A stretch of DNA of 10,722 bases from DAORIO01 sp035438585 (lineage in GTDB: Bacteria; Patescibacteriota; Minisyncoccia; Phycocordibacterales; UBA9973), in the NCBI GenBank assembly GCA_035438585.1, contig DAORIO010000018.1, positions 1 through 10,722 on the forward strand. Direction: 5' to 3'. The translations under genes were made by a program, and so were the position numbers. The notes under the pieces were generated by a model. The model had not been told where the DNA came from. It did no database searches and saw only the letters and a list, made by a program, of their open reading frames with translations. This document shows, piece after piece, positions 1 through 6,121 of this stretch. The first letter of the stretch is position 1. Each line of letters starts with the position of its first letter.

Positions 1-6
1 CTATTT

Positions 7-951
7 TTATTTATTGAAAGTTAAGAAAATTTTGTCTACCAATTTAGAGATGTCGAAATTTTCCCGTTCATCCTCACAGGCACTTTTTTGTGGATCATCA
101 TAATTTCCACATTGCACTGCTTTTGAAGTAAAGGTTAAAATTTCAGTTTTATTGTCTTTCATTTTTGCAAAAGCGTATTGTGTATATGTACTTCCTGCTG
201 CACCTTCAACTTTTTCTGTTACACAATACTCATTTCCATTTACAACAATCTTTTGTGTTTTTCCTGCTCCGTCAATAGTAGAACCTGCTTCAGTACAACC
301 CAAAACTTCATTGTAAACATTCAAAACTGGTGGCCAATCCTGTGGACGAATAAATTGCGTTCTAAAATCAGCTGGATAAGAAAAACTAATTCCACTTTTT
401 GCATCTGTTGTGTTTGTCCAATTTTCTGTATCATCAAGAACTCCACAATCGATTTTTTTATAAATCATTTCTCTCACCTCACTTGTTGTGTCAGGTGTCA
501 AAACTCCATCGACATCTTTCAAAACATAGCGCTGTTTTATAATTGAATCACTTGTAACTTTATATATTTCTTTTTCTTTCTGATCAGAGCCTTCTATTTT
601 ATAAGCATAGACAACATTCAAAATATCTCCGTCCAATTTTCCAGTTAAAGTTCCCTCGTATCCATTTGTCATATCAGGTCCAGATTGATTTCCCTTTTTT
701 GTGCCCATAACCACCTTATTTCCTAAAATCACAATTTCTACTTTTTCATTTACACTATAAGGTGCGTCAGTTGTAGCTATTTGATCATATTCAAAACAAT
801 TTTTTCCCACCAACTCGCCCGTAGTAATACTATTTTTAATCTGACTGAAAATAGTAGAATCTTTTTTATATACAAAGTAGTAAAACGCCAAACCTGCTAA
901 AATTAAAATAAGAAGTAATTTCCCAAACCCTCTGTTTGCAGATGTTTTCAT
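7..951 (-). CDS. Membrane-anchored hypothetical protein, 314 aa
   Basis: I do not recognise a named family. The N-terminus has a short positive stretch (K2, R7, K11) followed by one hydrophobic segment at about residues 9-27, then K29-K30, so it is an uncleaved signal anchor with the remaining ~285 residues probably outside the membrane. There is no lipobox cysteine. The exported part seems to have two halves: residues ~45-170 with alternating beta-strand-like stretches, and ~185-312 opening with a 'GISFSYPADF' motif, which recalls the PsbP-like 'YPxDW' domains common in secreted proteins of candidate-phylum bacteria (a resemblance only). Several cysteines in the exported part could form disulfides. 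The ATG at 951 is favoured because an extended -10 element ends 7 nt upstream and no Shine-Dalgarno is present. It is a monocistronic unit behind the terminator at 971-1026. The stop lies at 7-9. Confidence 0.8.
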   Translation of the reverse strand: MKTSANRGFGKLLLILILAGLAFYYFVYKKDSTIFSQIKNSITTGELVGKNCFEYDQIATTDAPYSVNEKVEIVILGNKVVMGTKKGNQSGPDMTNGYEGTLTGKLDGDILNVVYAYKIEGSDQKEKEIYKVTSDSIIKQRYVLKDVDGVLTPDTTSEVREMIYKKIDCGVLDDTENWTNTTDAKSGISFSYPADFRTQFIRPQDWPPVLNVYNEVLGCTEAGSTIDGAGKTQKIVVNGNEYCVTEKVEGAAGSTYTQYAFAKMKDNKTEILTFTSKAVQCGNYDDPQKSACEDERENFDISKLVDKIFLTFNK

Positions 952-958
952 ATCTATA

Positions 959-967
959 ATTCTACCA
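959..967 (-). promoter_or_regulatory. Extended -10 promoter element of the 314-aa gene
   Basis: On the minus strand the sequence reads TGGTAGAAT: an extended -10 (TGn) plus TAGAAT, five of six matches to TATAAT. Its 3' end is 7 nt from the ATG at 951, so transcription would start at or next to the start codon. The 10-mer GTGGTAGAAT recurs in the same place before the VOC gene. Inferred, not measured. Confidence 0.6.
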
Positions 968-970
968 CTA

Positions 971-1026
971 AAAAGCCCAGCATCCGCCTCCTTCTAAAAA
1001 AAGATGGGGGCGGATGCTGGGCTTTT
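971..1026. terminator. Strong bidirectional intrinsic terminator
   Basis: A perfect 18-bp inverted repeat (971-988 with 1009-1026) can extend to about 21 bp with one G-T pair; the loop is 992-1005. The stem is GC-rich inside and ends in A4/T4, so it can work on either strand. It lies after the VOC stop and 4 nt before the 314-aa gene's promoter, so it insulates the two minus-strand genes. Confidence 0.9.
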
Positions 1027-1030
1027 AAAA

Positions 1031-1432
1031 TTACATTTTCTTCGGCTCTAGAGCGCTTATACGATTTCCTTCTGTATCAATAAAAGAGATCATTCTACCC
1101 ACATTTGGAATTTCATAAATTATACCGTGAATAGTTCCTCCGGCAGTCTTTATATTTTCAATAGCTTCCTCTAAATTTTCTACCGAAATAACTACAGACG
1201 GATACTGCCCCATCGGATCAACGGCGTGCTTTTGAAAAATTCCACCATTTATTGTGCCGGGAGTTTTGACCATATTGTTTTCGTCGGTTTCGGTCGTGTG
1301 AACTACAACATAATCTCCCATTTCAGGGCCCAATTGATTCATTTTCCAACCAAAGGCTTTTGTATAAAAAGCTTTGATTCTTTCTCGATCGCTTGCTGGT
1401 AATTCAAAATGTACTACAGGGTTCTTTTGCAT
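1031..1432 (-). CDS. VOC superfamily protein (glyoxalase/bleomycin-resistance fold)
   Basis: 133 aa, the usual size of a single VOC protein with two beta-alpha-beta-beta-beta modules. The N-terminus reads 'VVHFELPASDRERIKAFY' (residues 6-23) followed by 'FGW', the typical module-1 signature; H8 sits where the first metal ligand is usually found. Module 2 starts near 'PSVVISVENLEEAIENIK' and ends with 'SFIDTEGNRISALEP', the usual C-terminal strand pattern. The substrate cannot be told: this subfamily includes lactoylglutathione lyase-like, resistance and unassigned proteins. It is probably cytosolic, with no signal peptide. The gene is monocistronic between two terminators, with its own -10 element ending 6 nt before the ATG and no Shine-Dalgarno. 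Confidence 0.9.
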   Translation of the reverse strand: MQKNPVVHFELPASDRERIKAFYTKAFGWKMNQLGPEMGDYVVVHTTETDENNMVKTPGTINGGIFQKHAVDPMGQYPSVVISVENLEEAIENIKTAGGTIHGIIYEIPNVGRMISFIDTEGNRISALEPKKM

Positions 1433-1438
1433 ATTTTT

Positions 1439-1447
1439 ATTCTACCA
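1439..1447 (-). promoter_or_regulatory. Extended -10 promoter element of the VOC gene
   Basis: The minus strand reads TGGTAGAAT, identical to the element at 959-967. The hexamer TAGAAT (1439-1444) ends 6 nt before the ATG at 1432, which predicts a leaderless transcript. Confidence 0.6.
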
Positions 1448-1464
1448 CAGACATTTTAAAAACC

Positions 1465-1525
1465 AAAAAGCCCGCGCATCCTCCCTTAGCCCTCGAAGCC
1501 TTGACGAAGAAGGCGCGGGCTTTTT
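1465..1525. terminator. Bidirectional intrinsic terminator with long structured loop
   Basis: A 13-bp perfect inverted repeat (1465-1477 with 1513-1525) has a GCCCGCGC core and A5/T7 flanks. The 35-nt interval between the arms is long for a terminator and contains two CGAAG direct repeats and further C/T-rich versus A/G-rich pairing potential. It ends the Smr gene and insulates the VOC gene. Confidence 0.87.
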
Positions 1526-1578
1526 TTATTCGTACTTTATAATTTTGTCGATACTCTAACTATCTATTCTCTAATCGT

Positions 1579-1854
1579 CTAGAAATAAACTTCGAGCGCC
1601 CCTTCTCCCCCATCTTGAATCTTTGACTGACTAAACCGGATATTTCTATCGTTTAAATAATTCTTCACAAAATTTGGAAGCACCGGACCATCAGCACTAT
1701 TTTTTCCTTTGCCAACAATCACGCGTATATGCGAATACTCCCGCGCGCGGAGTATTTCGTCGAGTTCTTCTTTAGCTTCCATCGTCGTCCAGCCGTGAAG
1801 GTCGAGTTCAAATTCTGCCTCTGGTTGGTATTTGTTGTTTGCGTAGTAAGACAT
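1579..1854 (-). CDS. Smr-domain protein (MutS2 C-terminal-like)
   Basis: 91 aa, consisting of a stand-alone Smr domain. The diagnostic 'LDLHG' motif is at residues 17-21 and is followed by the 'TxxEAxxxL' helix (23-31). The second signature, 'VIVGKGKNSADG' (45-56), corresponds to the usual 'GxGxxSxxG' loop, and a 'VKNYL' helix follows. Smr domains bind nucleic acid and several have nicking endonuclease activity; in MutS2 they act in recombination control or ribosome rescue. Whether this small protein cleaves DNA or RNA is not shown by the sequence. It is cytosolic and monocistronic. The ATG at 1854 is preceded by TATAAA with a 7-nt gap and no Shine-Dalgarno. It lies just downstream of the defence operon but is separated from it by a weak terminator and its own promoter, so it is probably an ordinary housekeeping neighbour. 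Confidence 0.93.
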   Translation of the reverse strand: MSYYANNKYQPEAEFELDLHGWTTMEAKEELDEILRAREYSHIRVIVGKGKNSADGPVLPNFVKNYLNDRNIRFSQSKIQDGGEGALEVYF

Positions 1855-1861
1855 TAATACA

Positions 1862-1867
1862 TTTATA
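1862..1867 (-). promoter_or_regulatory. -10 element of the Smr gene
   Basis: The minus strand reads TATAAA, 7 nt from the ATG at 1854. The element lies between the hairpin at 1883-1903 and the gene. It is A+T-rich, so a chance match is possible, but the spacing agrees with other genes in the window. Confidence 0.45.
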
Positions 1868-1882
1868 TACTAATAAAACAAC

Positions 1883-1903
1883 AAAGCCCACACATGTGGC
1901 TTT
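1883..1903. terminator. Weak intrinsic terminator after the restriction-modification operon
   Basis: A short hairpin, AAAGCC (1883-1888) with GGCTTT (1898-1903), has extra CAC/GTG pairing across a bulge. It is followed by T6 on the plus strand but by an interrupted T-rich tract on the minus strand. It lies 28 nt after the stop of the miniprotein gene at 1932 and is the only terminator candidate for the whole operon. Confidence 0.55.
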
Positions 1904-1931
1904 TTTGAATTTATTGAATATTCTATTTTTT

Positions 1932-2039
1932 TCACAAATTAAACAATAATGAAATTATTCCAAATAAAACAAAAACTAGAATAATAATTCCTACAACAAT
2001 TCCCACTATTTGCCAAACCTTCTTTAATATTCTTTCCAT
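1932..2039 (-). CDS. 35-residue single-TM miniprotein at the operon end
   Basis: A short ORF starts at ATG (2037-2039) and ends at TGA (1932-1934). The first ten residues are MERILKKVWQ, basic and amphipathic. Residues ~11-33 are nearly all I, V, L, F and G, then the protein ends in N-L. It is a textbook single-TM peptide with a cytosolic positive N-terminus. The start is only 3 nt after the stop of the methyltransferase gene, with no recognisable Shine-Dalgarno, so translation is probably coupled. The composition is not that of random A+T-rich DNA, where Lys, Asn and Lys-rich runs would dominate. No family is recognised. Possible roles, all speculative, are a membrane effector or toxin of the defence unit, a partner subunit, or a generic membrane peptide. 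Confidence 0.6.
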   Translation of the reverse strand: MERILKKVWQIVGIVVGIIILVFVLFGIISLLFNL

Positions 2040-2042
2040 AAA

Positions 2043-2792
2043 TTACTTTTGAAACACAAACAAATGCTCGTGCATTATTAATAAAAAATTGGCTTCTTTG
2101 GATTTTTTTACCCAAAAGCCTGTCGCCTTACAATTAAATTGTCTTTTTATAATATCTTCTTTTAAAACAAAGCCTGACTTTAAAAATCTCTCCATGACCT
2201 TAAAAGCAAGTGGTTGGTACATTTTATTTCTACGTGTATCGCCCATCAAAATTGCACAAAATTTCCCTGGTTTAAGTACTCTATATAATTCTTTTGACAC
2301 TTTCTCAATCTCATCAACAAAAGTATCAATATCGTGAATACCTGAAATATCTTCTTTTATTTTCCCGTCACTATATTTAATAATATCTGCATACGGTGGG
2401 TGGGTTAAGATAAAATCAATTTCATTATCTTTAATAAAACTCATATCTCTTGCGTCACCTTTTACAATTCGCTGTTTTGAATTATTATCAACTTCAAATT
2501 CAAGAGATTTTCTTGTCCTCTCTAATGCTTCTTCATTTACATCAATGCAAGTAATGTGTCGATTTAAAATCTTGGCTTCTATTGCTGTCGTACCACCACC
2601 AATCATGCAATCAAGTAAATGGTCGCCTTCTTTTGAATATCGCAAAATCAAATTTCGTACAACCTCTGGTGCCCAATTTCCTCGCCAATCTGAAGCATGA
2701 GTTGCCCAATTCCCCCTACGAGGAAAAGCCCAGACGGTTGTACATTCCATTTCAAATTCTTCAGGATGAAGTTTCGTTTTCTCTTTATTCAT
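2043..2792 (-). CDS. DNA amino-methyltransferase (N4-cytosine or N6-adenine)
   Basis: 249 aa. Motif I, the AdoMet-binding loop, is seen as 'LLDCMIGGGTTAIEAK' (D61 to T69, normally DxFxGSGTT); motif II acid is D84 in 'CIDVN'; motif III is near D113; the catalytic motif IV is 'THPPY' at 130-134, in the (D/N/S)PP(Y/F) position with His first, as in several N4/N6 enzymes of this group. The ~50-residue N-terminal block 'TVWAFPRRGNWATH' plus 'RGNW' is a conserved lead-in to this subfamily. Motif I precedes motif IV without a big insertion, with a probable target-recognition part at the C-terminus (gamma-like order). This is the only gene in the operon with a plausible Shine-Dalgarno: AAGGA at 2802-2806, 9 nt before the ATG, overlapping the end of the endonuclease gene. 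It is probably the protective methylase of the upstream endonuclease. The target sequence cannot be deduced. Confidence 0.87.
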   Translation of the reverse strand: MNKEKTKLHPEEFEMECTTVWAFPRRGNWATHASDWRGNWAPEVVRNLILRYSKEGDHLLDCMIGGGTTAIEAKILNRHITCIDVNEEALERTRKSLEFEVDNNSKQRIVKGDARDMSFIKDNEIDFILTHPPYADIIKYSDGKIKEDISGIHDIDTFVDEIEKVSKELYRVLKPGKFCAILMGDTRRNKMYQPLAFKVMERFLKSGFVLKEDIIKRQFNCKATGFWVKKSKEANFLLIMHEHLFVFQK

Positions 2793-2797
2793 TCCAA

Positions 2798-3421
2798 TTA
2801 ATCCTTGCTAATACCAAGTTTTTTTAAAATATCAGTAAAGCCAACATACTCTATACGTTGTTCTTTATAAAAAGCTAAGCTTTCTTGTAATTCTGGTGTC
2901 TGATTATTCTTATCTAATAAATCACCAAAAGCAAAACCTTCTTTTGCTTCATATTCTTGATAACCAACCAAAATAATTTGCAGTGGTTTATGATAAAGTC
3001 TTGGTACTTCACCATATTTCAATGGCACACCTAATATTTTTTCTCCAGCAGTCCCGGGTGTAGTCCAGCTTCTTCCTTTTACTTCATAAACATACTCATC
3101 ACACTCCAAATCCGGGTCATATTTCTTTTTTCGAAGAGAGCTCTTTTTAGAAGTAGTAGAGTGAACATTTTTTCTGCCTAATTTAATTAGTGCTTCCATA
3201 ACTAAATCTTGACAAAGCATGGTTGTCCATTGATTACCTTCTCCTCCGATTACAGCTCTGGCCCAATCTCTCTCAATATCGTTAGCTTCTTTTAATTGTG
3301 CAGCATTACTAGAATTAACTAAAGAAATTTCAGTAACAGGCTCATAACACCATTTGATTACTTCTTTATTATTTAATAAATTTAAATTTTCTTTTTTCAT
3401 AATTATTGTCTTGTTGGCCAT
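2798..3421 (-). CDS. Probable type II restriction endonuclease, PD-ExK fold
   Basis: 207 aa from the ATG at 3421, or 200 aa from the ATG at 3400. The second start sits 2 nt after the stop of the DUF262 gene, a stop-restart arrangement, and may be the real one. The catalytic core is recognisable: P103-D104, eight residues, then E113-V114-K115 followed by G-R ('YEVKGRSWTTPGTAGEKIL'), the classical PD-(x)n-ExK arrangement of metal-dependent nucleases. A conserved upstream acid may be E50. The Lys/Arg-rich stretch at 92-100 could contact DNA. Size, cytosolic nature and direct adjacency to a methyltransferase (5-nt gap) support a type II enzyme. It does not look like the DpnII/MboI endonucleases that pair with Dam-type methylases, so its partner is more likely the downstream methyltransferase. 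The recognition site is unknown. Confidence 0.77.
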   Translation of the reverse strand: MANKTIIMKKENLNLLNNKEVIKWCYEPVTEISLVNSSNAAQLKEANDIERDWARAVIGGEGNQWTTMLCQDLVMEALIKLGRKNVHSTTSKKSSLRKKKYDPDLECDEYVYEVKGRSWTTPGTAGEKILGVPLKYGEVPRLYHKPLQIILVGYQEYEAKEGFAFGDLLDKNNQTPELQESLAFYKEQRIEYVGFTDILKKLGISKD

Positions 3422-5106
3422 TTACCAGTCTCAATGGCTTCAAGAAATATTTTATACACCGTGGATGCAATTTCTTCACCTCTATCATAGATAGCTTCCT
3501 CTGGACGATTCTCAAACGGATATTCTAATATATTTTGATTTCCTTTGAATATGCTTTTTTTATATAGATTTTTCTTTTCACTAAATGGTTTATTAAATTC
3601 ATCTTTAGAAGAATTTTCTCCTTCTTCTAAAATAGTTAAATTACCCAATTGATGTATCTTTTTTACAATATCCTTTTTATCACATTTAAATTTTTTTAAT
3701 ATAGGATCTGAATCATCCTGAGGAATTATATGTTCTATTGTTGGCCGCGCAAACTTATTGGCCCCACCTTTATAATACAAATACTTTTCAAGTATAAATT
3801 GAACGTCCCCACTTTTTCCTTCAATGTATTTTATCTTATCCATTAATTTCTTCTTAAATTGTGCTTCCTGGTTAATACAGAGAGAAATGAGTCCTTTCTT
3901 CACATCTTGTTTGTTAATTTTACCTGCACAATAATCTGCAAAATATTTTTTTTCTGGAGCACTTGGACTACCTGGAACATATTTATACAAGAACTGAAAT
4001 GCTGTAAATCTAATCAAGTCCTTTTTAAAATTTTCAGAATCTTTATTGTAAACAAACAAAATAACAGAGTAGACCTGATCTACGCCTAAAAATTTTAAAA
4101 AAATAAGAGTATCTTTAATTTCCTGAACCTCGTATCTTTTTCGTGGTAATTTTTTCAAACTCTCTGTTGCCCCCTCTCTTAACGCAAGATAAACAGAAGA
4201 AAGATTAAATAAAGAATCTGCATACTTTAACATTTCTTTTTCTTTTTTATATTTTTCAATAAAATCATCAAAAAGACGGGAATGATTTGTATAACCAACT
4301 GTACTAATCCAGTGATGTCTTATGTAACTCTTTAAATATGAACTATCTTCTTCAAAGCTTTCGTACATATCCCTCCATCCATTTTCAACATTTTTTAAAA
4401 CTTTTGGATCTCTGTGTAAAGATTCAAAAATTGAATTTTTAATCATATCTGTTGTCGCCAAACTTATACCAGTAGCATTGATACTTTCAAACAATTTATA
4501 GGCAGCTGATCTATCTTTACATTTAATAAAAATGATTTGTAAATTTTTTATTTTATCAAAAAGATTTTTTATTTCAGAAAGTTTACACTTAGGAGAATAT
4601 TCAGTTAATTTTTCTTTGATAAAATCTAGATTTTTTAAAAATCTTCTTTGAGTATCAGTATGATATACATTAATTTCTTCATTTTTAATAATAGCTGAGT
4701 ATACATTATTTGAATTGTTATCAGAAAAATATAATCTTATTTGCTCTTCATTTCTTCGGAATTTTATTAAAAATTCTTTAATTTCATCTCCAATTTCTAA
4801 AAAATCTCTTCCCCTTTTGCCATTAATATAATTTCTTATTGCAACTAAAAACAAAGACAATGTTGTCAGTCTTTGCTGTCCATCAATTATCTGATCACGA
4901 CTCACACTACCTTCACCCATTATTACAACAACACTGCCAATATAATAAAAGAAGGACTCGTTCTCTAGAATATCATCCCACAACTTTTCAACTTCTTTTG
5001 TATCCCAAGAGTAAGGTCGTTGTAAAGATGGTATAGCATAAAGTTCAGATGCCTTTTTATTAAACTCGGCGTAGCTTGTGTCTACAGCTTCAATTTTATT
5101 TTCCAT
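3403..5106 (-). CDS. GmrSD-like nuclease, DUF262 plus DUF1524 (HNH) single chain
   Basis: 567 aa. The N-terminal DUF262 (GmrS/ParB-like NTP-binding) domain has 'IPSLQRPYSW' at 25-34 and the hallmark 'DGQQRLTTL' at 75-83, needed for nucleotide use in this family; 'FESINATGISLATTDMIK' (about 209-226) is the third signature. The C-terminal DUF1524 His-Me nuclease domain has 'TIEHIIPQ' (H459 as the likely general base), 'HQLGNLTIL' (485-493) and a later N-x-F-xx-K region. Both domains look intact and are fused in the usual order. Known relatives cut modified DNA: GmrSD acts on glucosylated hydroxymethylcytosine, and SspE is stimulated by phosphorothioate. By inference this protein is a modification-sensing endonuclease. 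The start at 5106 is 7 nt after the stop of the Dam-like gene with no Shine-Dalgarno, which implies coupling. The gene is very A+T-rich, consistent with transfer. Confidence 0.92.
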   Translation of the reverse strand: MENKIEAVDTSYAEFNKKASELYAIPSLQRPYSWDTKEVEKLWDDILENESFFYYIGSVVVIMGEGSVSRDQIIDGQQRLTTLSLFLVAIRNYINGKRGRDFLEIGDEIKEFLIKFRRNEEQIRLYFSDNNSNNVYSAIIKNEEINVYHTDTQRRFLKNLDFIKEKLTEYSPKCKLSEIKNLFDKIKNLQIIFIKCKDRSAAYKLFESINATGISLATTDMIKNSIFESLHRDPKVLKNVENGWRDMYESFEEDSSYLKSYIRHHWISTVGYTNHSRLFDDFIEKYKKEKEMLKYADSLFNLSSVYLALREGATESLKKLPRKRYEVQEIKDTLIFLKFLGVDQVYSVILFVYNKDSENFKKDLIRFTAFQFLYKYVPGSPSAPEKKYFADYCAGKINKQDVKKGLISLCINQEAQFKKKLMDKIKYIEGKSGDVQFILEKYLYYKGGANKFARPTIEHIIPQDDSDPILKKFKCDKKDIVKKIHQLGNLTILEEGENSSKDEFNKPFSEKKNLYKKSIFKGNQNILEYPFENRPEEAIYDRGEEIASTVYKIFLEAIETGKWPTRQ

Positions 5107-5113
5107 AAAAATA

Positions 5114-6091
5114 TTAATAATTAGTTACTAATACTTCTGTAATTTTTCCACGACCTGTGCCTTTAGAGTTAATTGCTCGGCCAGCTTGGACTTTACTGAT
5201 TTTTATTTTTTTATCTTTCAATTCTGAATAAATTTTATTGATAAATGGAGTATCTGAGTTTGAAAGCATTACAAAACAACCTCTTATATGAAGCTCGTAA
5301 AATGTATCTCGAAGCCCGATTTGCTCTTTATCAAGGAAAGCATCGGCAGTATAAGCAGTAAATGAAGAAGTTTTGTTGATTGGGTAATATGGCGGATCAA
5401 AGTATATGAAATCCCCTTTCTTGGCTTTTTTGAGAACATTTTTGTAATCTGCGTGATTAATTGTAACTTTTTGCAAAGCTAGAGAAACTTTTTTAAGATT
5501 TTCTACATCGCAAATCAAAGGATTTTTATTATCACCAAAAGGTACATTGAATTCACCTTTACTATTTACTCGATACATTCCATTAAAGCATGTGCGATTA
5601 AGGTAGATAAAGCGTGAAGCAATTTCTATATCTGAAAGCGTGTTTACTTTTTTTGCACGAATTTTTAAAAAGTATTCTTTCTCATGTTTGTGTTTTTTAA
5701 GAGACTTGATTAATTCTTCAACTTTATTTTTTATAACATTATATGTAATAACTAAATCCTTATTAGAATCTGAAAGGATTGCCTTTTGTGGAAGTAAATC
5801 AAAAAATACAGCACCTCCACCAACGAACGGCTCAAAGTAAGTATTTTTAGATGCATCAAAGCCTTCTGGTGGGTAAAGTCCTAGATCACGAAATTGTTTT
5901 AGAAGTTGACGCTTGCCACCAACCCATTTTACAAAAGGCTTTGCTTTTTCATCAATAATTTTTTGGATTTCTAGTGGATTAAATTTACCCTTAGTTTGAC
6001 GCAAAATATATTGTGCAAATATTGCATTTATATCAAAGTCATTTTTAACCTTGTCTATTTGCCTAAACATCATATGTAAACATGATCCCAC
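5114..6091 (-). CDS. Dam/DpnM-type adenine-N6 DNA methyltransferase (D12 class)
   Basis: Transfers a methyl group from AdoMet to adenine-N6. Motif X 'FVKWVGGKRQLL' is at 53-64, motif I 'YFEPFVGGGAVFF' at 85-97 and catalytic motif IV 'DPPYY' at 232-236, with the target-recognition region between them: alpha order. The stretch 'NRTCFNGMYRVNSKGEFNVP' closely follows the Dam/DpnM pattern, so GATC is the likely target (inference by family). The open frame starts at GTG (6091), giving 325 aa. The ATG at 6073, six codons later, may be the true start since a -10-like TGGGATCAT precedes it by 8 nt. About 45 residues precede motif X, which in DpnM lies near the N-terminus, so there is a helical N-terminal extension. 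It is the first gene of the defence operon and could protect against one of the nucleases, or act with the other methylase on an asymmetric site. Confidence 0.93.
   Translation of the reverse strand: MGSCLHMMFRQIDKVKNDFDINAIFAQYILRQTKGKFNPLEIQKIIDEKAKPFVKWVGGKRQLLKQFRDLGLYPPEGFDASKNTYFEPFVGGGAVFFDLLPQKAILSDSNKDLVITYNVIKNKVEELIKSLKKHKHEKEYFLKIRAKKVNTLSDIEIASRFIYLNRTCFNGMYRVNSKGEFNVPFGDNKNPLICDVENLKKVSLALQKVTINHADYKNVLKKAKKGDFIYFDPPYYPINKTSSFTAYTADAFLDKEQIGLRDTFYELHIRGCFVMLSNSDTPFINKIYSELKDKKIKISKVQAGRAINSKGTGRGKITEVLVTNY
6082..6090 (-). promoter_or_regulatory. Candidate extended -10 with embedded GATC, Dam-like gene
   Basis: The minus strand reads TGGGATCAT: TGn plus GATCAT, four of six matches to TATAAT. 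It ends 8 nt before the ATG at 6073, and TTGAAT lies 17 nt upstream as a possible -35. The GATC at 6084-6087 is the expected target of the gene's own product. If the GTG at 6091 is the true start, this is coding sequence instead. Confidence 0.3.
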
Positions 6092-6121
6092 AAAACAATC
6101 TTTTATTCAAATTTGCCACCC

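Larger units (their letters stand above)
1932..6091 (-). other. Composite restriction-modification/defence operon
   Basis: Five minus-strand genes are packed with gaps or overlaps of +7, -19 (or +2), +5 and +3 nt: Dam-like methyltransferase, DUF262-DUF1524 nuclease, PD-ExK endonuclease candidate, second methyltransferase and TM miniprotein. No terminator is seen inside. The first gene starts 30 nt after the sppA stop, so transcription may come from a local promoter or by read-through. The mixture of type II-like and modification-dependent (type IV-like) parts is discussed in the findings. Confidence 0.8.

Noticed and set aside
178..546. Plus-strand open frame of 122 codons, Cys/Phe-rich
   Set aside because: It lies fully inside the well-supported minus-strand membrane protein gene and has the odd composition of an antisense shadow.
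2798..3421. The endonuclease as the DpnII/MboI partner of the Dam-like gene
   Set aside because: It is shorter than those enzymes and its PD-ExK region does not read like them; it is adjacent to the other methyltransferase.
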